Source: Sinomicrobium weinanense (GTDB lineage: Bacteria; Bacteroidota; Bacteroidia; Flavobacteriales; Flavobacteriaceae). From it: a stretch of 64,000 nucleotides of DNA. Position 1 is the first letter of the stretch, and every line of letters starts with the position of its first letter. The stretch is taken from contig NZ_JAHKRR010000004.1 of NCBI RefSeq assembly GCF_018863395.1, positions 434,001-498,000 of the forward strand, given 5' to 3'. The notes under the pieces are model-generated. The model ran no database searches. It was not told the DNA's origin and was given only the letters and a program-made list of their open reading frames with translations. Below are positions 46,533 to 54,468 of the stretch, in pieces. Made by a program: the position numbers and the translations under genes.

Positions 46533-47156
46533 ATGTCTATTGATATTATCCTGAAATATTTTCCCGGGCTTCCGGAAGAACAGGTCGAAAGGTTTAAGCA
46601 GTTAGGGACATTATATACCGAATGGAATGCCAGGATAAATGTGATCTCCAGAAAAGATATCGGGGAGTTGTATATACGTCATGTATTGCATTCGCTCGGG
46701 ATCGCAAAGGTACAGCCCTTTAATCCCGGCAGCAGCATACTTGATGTGGGGACGGGAGGTGGTTTTCCGGGTATACCCCTTGCCATTCTGTTTCCCGAAA
46801 CCGAATTTTATCTGGTGGATGCTATCGGAAAAAAGATCAAAGTGGTGCAGGCAGTGGCCGAAGCCCTGGAGCTTAAAAATGTAAGGGCTGAACACATCCG
46901 TGCAGAGAAAATAAAAGATCAGTTTGACTTTATCGTAAGCCGGGCCGTGACCAACATGCCCGATTTTGTAAAATGGGTGCGCCACAAAACTTCAAGGAAG
47001 CAAAAACACAGTCTTGAAAATGGTATTTTATACCTGAAAGGAGGGGATCTTGCCGAAGAATTACGCCTTTTCCCTAAAGCTGAAGAGTTTTTACTTTCCG
47101 ATTATTTTGAGGAAGACTTTTTTGAGACCAAGAAAATAGTGCACCTGCCGTTATAA
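46533..47156 (+). CDS. rsmG: 16S rRNA (guanine(527)-N7)-methyltransferase RsmG
   Basis: Methylates G527 of 16S rRNA with S-adenosylmethionine; loss is known to give low-level streptomycin resistance. The 207-residue protein has WNARINVISRKD near residue 31, HVLHSLGI, the SAM-binding LDVGTGGGFPGIPLAI near residue 68, and IVSRAVTNMPDFVKW, all typical of GidB/RsmG. The frame extends 11 codons upstream of the chosen ATG, but the family start and the promoter position favour 46533. A long nested inverted repeat begins right after its stop. Confidence 0.95.
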   Translation: MSIDIILKYFPGLPEEQVERFKQLGTLYTEWNARINVISRKDIGELYIRHVLHSLGIAKVQPFNPGSSILDVGTGGGFPGIPLAILFPETEFYLVDAIGKKIKVVQAVAEALELKNVRAEHIRAEKIKDQFDFIVSRAVTNMPDFVKWVRHKTSRKQKHSLENGILYLKGGDLAEELRLFPKAEEFLLSDYFEEDFFETKKIVHLPL

Positions 47157-47157
47157 G

Positions 47158-47236
47158 TAACGTGAATAATGGACAAGAAAAAGGATTTCAAATAAAGGTT
47201 GTATTTGAAATCCTTTTTTAAAGATTATTCACGTTA
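47158..47236. terminator. long nested inverted repeat, probable bidirectional terminator
   Basis: The outer arms TAACGTGAATAAT (47158-47170) and ATTATTCACGTTA (47224-47236) are perfect. The inner stem (47178-47194 with 47202-47218) is 17 bases and perfect, with a seven-base loop, flanked by A and T runs. It lies between the convergent ends of rsmG and the glycosyltransferase gene and can stop transcription both ways. The outer arms are more than a terminator needs and recall a small mobile inverted-repeat element. Confidence 0.75.
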
Positions 47237-47314
47237 AGTAACAAAACAAAAAGGAGTTTTTTTTAATTCATCATCCCATGTTTCCCTGGCATTTTCCGTT
47301 TTTTCATAAAGTGA

Positions 47315-48169
47315 TCAAACCCCGATTTTTTTGAGAATACCCCGCCACCTGTATTTACGGATAAAGTTGCCTTCTTCTTCAGTGGTCAGGAAAGGAATGC
47401 GGCGTTTCCGGGCACTGAAATATCCCCGGAGGTTGTCTTTCAGGACACTCCATTTCTTCTGCCGCCACGCGGTCTTGGCCGATGCAATGAAAGTGATGAG
47501 AAAACCATAGCGCATGGTATACATGGCCTGCCCCTGCAGGAGCCGGGCTTTTTTGGTATAAGAGCCCCCGGTAGGGCGGAGGTGCTTTATCTTCAGGTTG
47601 TGGTCCGTGTGTACCTTAAAGCCGTGATATTTTGCCAGTAAGGTGTCTACGGTGTCCCAGCCTATGGCGGGCTTCAGCCCTCCGATTTTTTCGAAACAGT
47701 TTTTGGAATAGGCCTTTACCGGGCCGCGGACATGGGTCTTGTCTGCAATGGCTTCGTAGGCCCAGTGATCTCCCTGTTGTATATGGACCAATCCGCCGGC
47801 TATACCTGTGGAATTGTCCTGATGGAAGATGGCTGCAAGGGTCTCGAAATAATTTCGGGGCAGAATGATGTCGGCATCCATCTTTACGATAAAGTCATAA
47901 TCCTTGTCCACAATTTCCAGCCCCTTGTAAAAAGCACGGACCACTTTGCCACCCGGAAGGTGTTCGGCCGGAGTATCGGTATTGGTGATCATTTCGGCCC
48001 AGGAATGTTTTGCGATAAATTCAGCGGCTATCTGTGAAGTATTGTCTGTGGAATTATCATTGACCACCACCAGTTTTCTGGGCAAAAGCGTCTGTTCCGC
48101 TACCGAATTCAGAGTACGGCCAATAAATTGAGCTTCATTGTGGGCGGGTATGATGATGTAGTAATTCAC
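47315..48169 (-). CDS. family 2 glycosyltransferase
   Basis: GT-A fold glycosyltransferase of 284 residues from the GTG at 48169. The N-terminus VNYYIIIPAHNEAQFIGRTL is the GT2 nucleotide-binding strand. NDNSTDNT follows near residue 40, and VKMDADIILP near residue 100 contains the metal-binding DxD. It has a conserved basic C-terminal part and no membrane segments. The frame is open 32 codons further upstream, but those codons precede the domain. An exact -7 element (minus-strand TACTTTTG, 48210-48217) lies between, so I chose the GTG. The acceptor is unknown; surface polysaccharide or glycolipid synthesis is likely. Confidence 0.88.
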   Translation of the reverse strand: MNYYIIIPAHNEAQFIGRTLNSVAEQTLLPRKLVVVNDNSTDNTSQIAAEFIAKHSWAEMITNTDTPAEHLPGGKVVRAFYKGLEIVDKDYDFIVKMDADIILPRNYFETLAAIFHQDNSTGIAGGLVHIQQGDHWAYEAIADKTHVRGPVKAYSKNCFEKIGGLKPAIGWDTVDTLLAKYHGFKVHTDHNLKIKHLRPTGGSYTKKARLLQGQAMYTMRYGFLITFIASAKTAWRQKKWSVLKDNLRGYFSARKRRIPFLTTEEEGNFIRKYRWRGILKKIGV

Positions 48170-48209
48170 GCTTTGGTTATGCCAATACTTATTAGAAAAC
48201 GGAAAGATA

Positions 48210-48217
48210 CAAAAGTA
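48210..48217 (-). promoter_or_regulatory. putative -7 element of the GT2 gene
   Basis: The minus strand reads TACTTTTG (TAnnTTTG), 40 bases before the GTG start at 48169. Confidence 0.45.
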
Positions 48218-48328
48218 AGGATAGTATGGGTTTGAAAACACGGGAAATGGTGGTAAATTGTTCACGCCTTTTCCGGGTGCACCGGATCAGGTGAAAATGA
48301 AAATTTAGTTTAATGACATATCAGAACC

Positions 48329-48835
48329 GTGAAATATATTATTGAAACCGACAGGTTAAGGCTGAGAGAGCTATCCCTGGACGATACGGAATTTGTTCTA
48401 GAACTCCTCAATACTCCCGGATGGATACGGTATATCGGGGATAAAAATGTAAGAACGGAGGAACAGGCTAGAGACTATCTGGAAAACGGACCGATAAAAA
48501 GTTACCGGGAAAACGGTTATGGCCTTTCGCTGGTGGAGGAAAAGGACGGGAAAAGAGCCATAGGTATGTGCGGTATACTAAAAAGGGACAGTTTGGAAAA
48601 CCCTGATATTGGCTACGCTTTTCTGCCAGAATTTAATGGCCGTGGCTACGCTTATGAGATAGCGAGCGCTACCCTGGCTTATGCCAGAGATCAATTGCAT
48701 ATACCGACAATTTGTGCCATAACTTTAACCGATAATAAAAGGTCCATTGCCCTGATGGAGAAAATCGGGTTAAAATTCAGGCAAAAGATCTACCGGAAGG
48801 AAGATGAAGAAGAATTGTTGTTGTACAGCACTTAA
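48329..48835 (+). CDS. GNAT-family N-acetyltransferase (RimJ/RimL-like)
   Basis: Acetyl-CoA-dependent acetyltransferase of 168 residues, starting at a GTG. Family marks are ETDRLRLRELSLDD at the N-terminus, GMCGILKRD, PDIGYAFLPEFNGRGYAYE with the acetyl-CoA binding region, and NKRSIALMEKIGLKF near the end. This pattern fits RimJ/RimL-type proteins that acetylate protein N-termini or small molecules. The target is unknown. It is followed 41 bases later by a methyltransferase gene in the same direction. Confidence 0.87.
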   Translation: MKYIIETDRLRLRELSLDDTEFVLELLNTPGWIRYIGDKNVRTEEQARDYLENGPIKSYRENGYGLSLVEEKDGKRAIGMCGILKRDSLENPDIGYAFLPEFNGRGYAYEIASATLAYARDQLHIPTICAITLTDNKRSIALMEKIGLKFRQKIYRKEDEEELLLYST

Positions 48836-48876
48836 AAATGGAAAACACGAATAGTAACAAGTGTTAATTATGTTGT

Positions 48877-49590
48877 ATGAAAAACATTTACGATCCGAAA
48901 TTTGTTGAGGGGTTATTTGATAATATGAGTAGTTCATATTCCAGAATGAATTATATAACCTCATTTGGGTTCAGTGAAAGATGGAGGAGACAGTGTGTGG
49001 CAGAGATAAGTATTCAGAAAGGAAAGACCGTGGTTGATTTAATGTGCGGAATGGGAGAGTGCTGGAAACATATCCTGAAAAGCAGTGATGAAGGCTCAAA
49101 GTTGATCGGGGTGGACTTCTCAACGGAAATGGTTAGAAGGGCGGAACAGAATAAAACCAAATTCAATAACTCTGCTATTACTATCTTTAAGGAGAACGTG
49201 TTTGGAAATTCAATAGAAGATCAGGTTGCTGATTTTGTAATCTCGGGTTTCGGATTGAAAACATTTGATAATAAACAACTGAAAAACCTGGCCGGTGAAA
49301 TTGATCGGATACTTAAACCCGATGGCAGATTTTCACTTATAGATGTTTCGGTTCCGAAGAACAGACTGCTGCAATGGTTTTATATGTTCTACCTGAAAAA
49401 TATAATACCGGTTCTGGGTAAACTTTTTCTGGGTAATCCCGAAACCTACAAAATGCTGGGTATTTATACCCAGGAGTTTGGTAATTCGGAAAATGTATAT
49501 CGGATTTTTGCACAATCTGGTTTTGAAGTAGAATATGTGGAATATTTTTATGGATGTGCCAGTGGAATCAAGGGGCGAAAAATAAGGTAA
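48877..49590 (+). CDS. UbiE-like class I SAM-dependent methyltransferase
   Basis: Methyltransferase of 237 residues with the UbiE layout: FVEGLFDNMSSSYSRMNYIT, in part LFDNMSSSYSRMN, near residue 12; the SAM site VVDLMCGMGECWK near residue 53; GVDFSTEMVRRAE; and LKPDGRFSLIDVS. It is a distant paralogue of the ubiE gene at 43091, less conserved at the quinone-specific positions. Menaquinone methylation is therefore not assumed. Codon use looks more AT-rich than in neighbouring genes, which may mean recent acquisition together with the GNAT gene. Substrate unknown. Confidence 0.8.
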   Translation: MKNIYDPKFVEGLFDNMSSSYSRMNYITSFGFSERWRRQCVAEISIQKGKTVVDLMCGMGECWKHILKSSDEGSKLIGVDFSTEMVRRAEQNKTKFNNSAITIFKENVFGNSIEDQVADFVISGFGLKTFDNKQLKNLAGEIDRILKPDGRFSLIDVSVPKNRLLQWFYMFYLKNIIPVLGKLFLGNPETYKMLGIYTQEFGNSENVYRIFAQSGFEVEYVEYFYGCASGIKGRKIR

Positions 49591-49629
49591 TGACCGGTTT
49601 AGTTCGGGGGACTTTATTTATTACCTCTA

Positions 49630-50154
49630 TTATTTTTTCCGTTCCGCATAAACGGCATAATACCGGGGGGTGAAGTAACGCAATAGCGGTCTTATACCTA
49701 CTTTTTTCACCGGGTTGGTCCATTTTTTCCGGGCCTTGATCTCCCAGCCGGCTTTTTCGAGGAGCCAGTCGAACTGCCAGTCTTCGAATTCGTGATAGTG
49801 CCGGTCCCACATATCGGTCTTGCTGCGGTAGGCAGGTGCAAACCACAACCGGAGGGGGATGGAAGCCACAAGTTTATCGGCTTTTATGGCTTTGATCGCA
49901 TTAAAAGGGGCTACGAGGTGCTCGAATATCTCGAAGGCGGTGACTACATCATATCCTTCGGCGGTCACGGTGCTGACGTCGGTGTCCAGGTCTTCTCCTT
50001 TGGTATTGGTGACCTTAAAGCCTTCCTTTTTCATAATGTCCGAAAAAGGGTTGGGTGTACCCAGATCCAATATATTGGCGTTGGCGGGAATATGTTCTTT
50101 AAGAAAATCGAGTGTTATTTTATACCTTTTCTTTGGAAAGTTGTTTTCGTACAT
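49630..50154 (-). CDS. class I SAM-dependent methyltransferase
   Basis: Small methyltransferase (174 residues from the ATG at 50154). The SAM site NILDLGTPNPFSD near residue 30 is followed by YDVVTAFEIFEHLVAPFNAI, in part AFEIFEHLVAP, and by WDRHYHEFEDWQFDWLLEKAGW, in part HYHEFEDWQFD. These match Methyltransf_11/23-type enzymes. The start lies two bases after the stop of the FabH-like gene; a second ATG at 50163 overlaps that stop. The two genes form one leftward operon, so it may modify a product of that condensing enzyme. Confidence 0.8.
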   Translation of the reverse strand: MYENNFPKKRYKITLDFLKEHIPANANILDLGTPNPFSDIMKKEGFKVTNTKGEDLDTDVSTVTAEGYDVVTAFEIFEHLVAPFNAIKAIKADKLVASIPLRLWFAPAYRSKTDMWDRHYHEFEDWQFDWLLEKAGWEIKARKKWTNPVKKVGIRPLLRYFTPRYYAVYAERKK

Positions 50155-50156
50155 AG

Positions 50157-51215
50157 TTAGCATTTATAGACCACGGCGTTGATATTCATCCCGGCGCCGA
50201 CGCTTGCAAAGATAACAACATCTCCTTTATTTACAGACTGGCTTTCGATCTCTCCCTTTTTGACCATATCGAGCAGGGTAGGGATGGTGGCCACAGAACT
50301 GTTGCCCATCTTCTGGATGTTCATGGGCATGATACCCTGAGGTACGTCCTTTTTGTAGAGTCGGAAAAAGCGTTTTAGAATGGCTTCGTCCATTTTTTCA
50401 TTGGCCTGGTGGATAAATATTTTCTTTACGTTGTCTATGGACACACCGCTTTTATCCAGGCATTCTTTCATGGCCTGGGGAACATGGGTACAGGCGAACT
50501 CATATATTTTTCTCCCGTACATTTTAATATAGCGGGTGTTGGGACAAAGGCTTTTGTTAAAGGAAGTGCCATAGTAGAGAAAATAAGCCTCGTCCCTGGT
50601 GTAGCTCGCAGATTCGCAGGCCAGGATACCTTCGTCGCCTTCAGAGGTTTCTACCACGGTAGCTCCTGCGCCATCAGAGAATATCATGGCATCCCGGTCG
50701 TGCTTATCGATAACCCTGGAGAGGGTTTCGGCACCGATCACCAGGCACTTTTTGGCCATGCCGGCACGTATAAAGGCCTGGGCCTGGATAAGCCCTTCTA
50801 CCCAGCCGGGGCAACCGAAAAGGAGGTCGTACGCCACACATTTCGGGTTCTTGATCTGCAGGGAATGCTTTACTCTTGCAGCGAGACAGGGAATAGTATC
50901 ACCCTGTATGGAACCCTGTCTTACATCGCCAAAGTTGTGAGCTACAATGATATAATCGAGCGTTTCCGGGTCTACATTTGCGTCTTCAATGGCTTTTTCC
51001 GCGGCAAAAAAGGCGAGGTCTGAAGTGTTGAGGTGATCTTTGGCATACCGCCTTTCCGTAATACCGGTTATGGCTTTGAACTTGTCTATGATAACCTGGT
51101 TGGGAGGGTCGAGTTTTACTCCGTTGGCATCCAGGAATTCATGCTGATAAAAACTGGAATTCAATGCGGTTTCGGAGGGAATATAACATCCCGTTCCCGT
51201 GATCTTGATATTCAT
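50157..51215 (-). CDS. 3-oxoacyl-ACP synthase III (FabH-like) family protein
   Basis: Thiolase-fold condensing enzyme of 352 residues. The catalytic triad is complete: Cys in YDLLFGCPGWVEG near residue 127, His in FIHQANEKM near residue 270 and Asn in MGNSSVATIPTL near residue 307. The N-terminal insert (HEFLDANGVKLDPPNQVIIDKF, in part NGVKLDPPNQV) is absent from FabH that starts fatty acid synthesis. That suggests a paralogue with another acyl substrate. It is followed by a coupled methyltransferase gene. A 24-base palindrome lies 43 bases upstream of its start and may be its operator. Confidence 0.87.
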   Translation of the reverse strand: MNIKITGTGCYIPSETALNSSFYQHEFLDANGVKLDPPNQVIIDKFKAITGITERRYAKDHLNTSDLAFFAAEKAIEDANVDPETLDYIIVAHNFGDVRQGSIQGDTIPCLAARVKHSLQIKNPKCVAYDLLFGCPGWVEGLIQAQAFIRAGMAKKCLVIGAETLSRVIDKHDRDAMIFSDGAGATVVETSEGDEGILACESASYTRDEAYFLYYGTSFNKSLCPNTRYIKMYGRKIYEFACTHVPQAMKECLDKSGVSIDNVKKIFIHQANEKMDEAILKRFFRLYKKDVPQGIMPMNIQKMGNSSVATIPTLLDMVKKGEIESQSVNKGDVVIFASVGAGMNINAVVYKC

Positions 51216-51257
51216 CGGATTGACTGATTTGGGCTAAAGATATGGAAATGTTTTTTC

Positions 51258-51281
51258 TTTTGTTATGCGCGCATAACAAAA
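51258..51281 (-). promoter_or_regulatory. 24-bp perfect palindrome, candidate operator of the FabH-like gene
   Basis: The half-site is TTTTGTTATGCG, and the 24 bases are a perfect palindrome. It lies 43 bases before the FabH-like ATG, not next to any T-run terminator context. The centre TTATGCGCGCATAA resembles sites of winged-helix dimers such as MarR proteins, which is a guess. No regulator gene is adjacent. Confidence 0.55.
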
Positions 51282-51331
51282 ATACGATGCCCAATTGCAG
51301 TTTTTATTCAGTAAAAACCGACAAAACAGGA

Positions 51332-51375
51332 AGAAAAATAAAAAAGGGCTTTTCGACACTACATCGAAAAGCCCT
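51332..51375 (-). terminator. Rho-independent terminator of gcvP
   Basis: AGGGCTTTTCGA (51345-51356) pairs with TCGAAAAGCCCT (51364-51375), seven-base loop, followed on the minus strand by TTTTTATTTTTC. It lies 24 bases after the gcvP stop. Confidence 0.85.
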
Positions 51376-51398
51376 GTGAATATTGGATTTTGAAAATA

Positions 51399-54251
51399 TT
51401 ATTCGGCTTCAGCGTATATTTCTATAGGTGCACAGGTACACATCAGATTACGATCGCCATAGGCATCGTCTACCCGTCTTACGGAAGGCCAGAATTTATT
51501 TTCCGCGATATAGTCCAGTGGGTAAGCGGCTTCCTTCCTGGTATACGGCAGGTTCCATTCGTCGGCCGTAACCATTTCGAGCGTGTGCGGTGCGTTTTTC
51601 AGCACATTGTTCGTGTCGTCCGCACTAACCTTGTCTATTTCCTCCCGGATGGATATCATGGCGTTGCAAAAACGGTCGAGCTCTTCTTTATTCTCGCTTT
51701 CCGTAGGTTCGATCATCAGGGTCCCTGCTACGGGGAACGATACGGTGGGGGAGTGGAAGCCGTAATCCATCAGCCGTTTGGCGATGTCGGTCACTTCAAT
51801 ACCGTTTTTCTTAAAAGGCCTGCAATCGACGATCATCTCATGGGCAGCCCTTCCTCTTTCACCTGTATAGAGCACGTCGAAATGCCCGCTTAGCCTGTTC
51901 TTGATGTAATTGGCATTGAGGATGGCGTGTTTGGTGGCATTGGTAAGGCCGTTAACCCCCAGCATTTTTACATAGGCATAGGAGATGAGGCATACCAGGG
52001 CACTTCCCCAGGGGGCTGCGGAAATAGCTGTAATGGCATTTTCCCCGCCGGTTTTTATCACAGGGTTAGAGGGCAGGAATTTTACCAGGTGTTCAGCTAC
52101 ACAGATAGGGCCTACTCCGGGCCCGCCACCGCCGTGGGGAATGGAGAAGGTCTTGTGCAGGTTCAGGTGGCATACGTCGGCCCCGATGGTTGCAGGGTTG
52201 GTAAGGCCTACCTGGGCGTTCATGTTAGCGCCGTCCATATACACCTGTCCGCCATTGTCGTGTATAATCCTGGTGATCTCCCTGATGGAGGATTCGAATA
52301 CCCCGTGTGTAGAGGGATAAGTGACCATAAGGGCGGCGAGCTTGTCTTTGTGTTTTTCGGCCTTTTCGCGAAGGTCGTTGACATCTATATTTCCTTTTTC
52401 ATCGGTTTTGGTCACCACTACTTTCATTCCGGCCATTACTGCAGAGGCGGGGTTGGTGCCGTGTGCCGACGCAGGGATAAGACAGATGTTCCTGTCGGTG
52501 TCTCCGTTGGCTTTGTGATAGGCCTGGATAACCATAAGCCCGGCAAATTCTCCCTGGGCGCCCGAGTTGGGTTGCAGCGAGGTTCCGGCAAACCCGGTAA
52601 TGACATTGAGCTGTTGCTCGAGTTCCTGAAGTACTTCCCGGTAACCTCCTACCTGTTCTACGGGAACAAAGGGATGGATATTGGCCCATTGAGCCATACT
52701 TATGGGGAGCATTTCGGATGCTGCATTCAGCTTCATGGTACAGGATCCGAGGGATATCATGGAATGATTGAGCGAAAGGTCCTTGCGTTCCAGTTTTCTG
52801 AGGTAGCGCATCAATGCGGTCTCGGAGTGATAGGCATTGAACACCTCGTTCTCGAGGAAGGAGGATGTTCTTTGCAGGGCCTCCGGGATCACGGTCGTTT
52901 CTTCCAGGGCCTCCAGTGTAATGGTTTCCTTTCCGGCCGCTTCGGCGAAAATGGCGATGATATCGTTGAGATCGTCTGTAGAAGTGGCTTCGTTCACCGC
53001 TACGGAGATCGTATTGTTATCTAAGTATAAAAAGTTGATCTCGTTGTTCTCGGCGACTTCGCGTACCCTGGCGGCATCACCTTTAAAAATGAGGGTGTCG
53101 AAGTAAGATGTGTTGGTCTGTTCGTAGCCGAGTTGTTCCAGGGCTCCGGAGAGCGTCACGGCAGAACGGTGTACCTTGTTTGCAATATACCGGAGGCCTT
53201 CCGGGCCGTGATATACGGCATACATCCCGGCCATTACGGCCAGTAGTACCTGAGCAGTACAGATGTTGGAAGTGGCCCTGTCTCTTTTGATGTGTTGTTC
53301 ACGGGTCTGCAATGCCATTCGGAGGGCACGGTTGCCGTTGGTATCCTTGGTCACCCCGATGATCCTTCCGGGAATATTTCTTTTGTATTCTTCTTTGGTT
53401 GCAAAATATGCGGCGTGTGGCCCGCCATAACCCATAGGGATGCCAAAACGCTGTGTAGTGCCCACGACCACATCAACCCCTAATTCACCGGGTGGGGTGA
53501 GTTTTACCAGGCTGAGAATATCTGCTGCCACAGCTACTCTGATGTTGTTTTCCGTGGCTTTGGAAACAAATTCCCCGTAATCGTAAACCTGTCCGTATTT
53601 TCCGGGATATTGTAAAATAGCCCCGAAGAAACCGGAAGAGAAATCGAAGGTGCTGTGATCACCGGTAACGAGTTCCACACCGAGAGGGATAGCCCTGGTC
53701 TGTAAGATAGACAGGGTTTGCGGGAGGATCTCGTCAGACACGAAAAACTTAACAACTCCCGATTTTTTCTGGTCCCTTGACCTCAGTTCAAAGAGCATGG
53801 CCATGGCTTCGGCCGCAGCGGTACCTTCGTCGAGCAGTGAAGCGTTGGCCAGTGACATGCCCGTCAGATCGCAGACCATGGTCTGGAAATTGAGCAGTGC
53901 TTCCAGCCTTCCTTGTGAGATCTCTGCCTGGTAAGGGGTATATGCGGTATACCAGCCCGGGCTTTCCAGTACATTTCTCTTTATTACAGAAGGTGTAAAG
54001 GTCTCGTGATATCCCAGTCCGATATAAGATTTGAACATTTTGTTCTTGGCAGCGAGTTTCTGGATATGGTACAGGAACTCGTTTTCACTGAGGGCCCTGG
54101 GAAGATCCAGGTCTTTTTTTAAACGAATGTCGTCCGGGATGGTTTCGTAGATCAGTTGATCCAGACTTTCCGCTCCGATAACGTTCAACATGCTATCGAG
54201 GTCTCCCTCTCTCGGGCCTATATGGCGTACTGCAAAGGAATCTGTTCTCAT
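51399..54251 (-). CDS. gcvP: glycine dehydrogenase (aminomethyl-transferring), P-protein
   Basis: Decarboxylates glycine in the glycine cleavage system and passes the aminomethyl group to lipoyl-GcvH. At 950 residues it is the fused single-chain form. The N-terminal half (about 1-440) begins FAVRHIGPREGD and includes TPYQAEISQGRLE. The C-terminal half carries SLGSCTMKLNA, the PLP-binding Lys in LNLHKTFSIPHGGGGPG near residue 700, and VSFPVAGTLMIEPTESE. GcvT and GcvH genes are not adjacent. A -7 element lies at 54293-54300, and a terminator follows the gene. Confidence 0.97.
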   Translation of the reverse strand: MRTDSFAVRHIGPREGDLDSMLNVIGAESLDQLIYETIPDDIRLKKDLDLPRALSENEFLYHIQKLAAKNKMFKSYIGLGYHETFTPSVIKRNVLESPGWYTAYTPYQAEISQGRLEALLNFQTMVCDLTGMSLANASLLDEGTAAAEAMAMLFELRSRDQKKSGVVKFFVSDEILPQTLSILQTRAIPLGVELVTGDHSTFDFSSGFFGAILQYPGKYGQVYDYGEFVSKATENNIRVAVAADILSLVKLTPPGELGVDVVVGTTQRFGIPMGYGGPHAAYFATKEEYKRNIPGRIIGVTKDTNGNRALRMALQTREQHIKRDRATSNICTAQVLLAVMAGMYAVYHGPEGLRYIANKVHRSAVTLSGALEQLGYEQTNTSYFDTLIFKGDAARVREVAENNEINFLYLDNNTISVAVNEATSTDDLNDIIAIFAEAAGKETITLEALEETTVIPEALQRTSSFLENEVFNAYHSETALMRYLRKLERKDLSLNHSMISLGSCTMKLNAASEMLPISMAQWANIHPFVPVEQVGGYREVLQELEQQLNVITGFAGTSLQPNSGAQGEFAGLMVIQAYHKANGDTDRNICLIPASAHGTNPASAVMAGMKVVVTKTDEKGNIDVNDLREKAEKHKDKLAALMVTYPSTHGVFESSIREITRIIHDNGGQVYMDGANMNAQVGLTNPATIGADVCHLNLHKTFSIPHGGGGPGVGPICVAEHLVKFLPSNPVIKTGGENAITAISAAPWGSALVCLISYAYVKMLGVNGLTNATKHAILNANYIKNRLSGHFDVLYTGERGRAAHEMIVDCRPFKKNGIEVTDIAKRLMDYGFHSPTVSFPVAGTLMIEPTESENKEELDRFCNAMISIREEIDKVSADDTNNVLKNAPHTLEMVTADEWNLPYTRKEAAYPLDYIAENKFWPSVRRVDDAYGDRNLMCTCAPIEIYAEAE

Positions 54252-54292
54252 GCTCTGTAATTAGTGTGTGTAAATAAGTTGTGTTTGCGGCG

Positions 54293-54300
54293 CAAAAGTA
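54293..54300 (-). promoter_or_regulatory. putative -7 element of gcvP
   Basis: The minus strand reads TACTTTTG (TAnnTTTG), 41 bases before the ATG. No glycine riboswitch is visible in the short leader. Confidence 0.5.
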
Positions 54301-54456
54301 CATATTATATTTATTAAATATAACGTTTTCGGTGTTCTTGTACACAAAGTTTTTAACCGGGTCAGTCCACGTGATAATCAGCCAATGTGCCCATTCGATA
54401 AGTAGTATATTAACGAATTGACCGATTGGCATATTATCGAATTATCCTATTATCTT

Positions 54457-54464
54457 TATTTTTG
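54457..54464 (+). promoter_or_regulatory. putative -7 element of the UbiA-like gene, leaderless arrangement
   Basis: TATTTTTG matches TAnnTTTG and ends four bases before the ATG at 54469, so transcription would begin at or next to the start codon. Confidence 0.45.
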
Positions 54465-54468
54465 TCAG

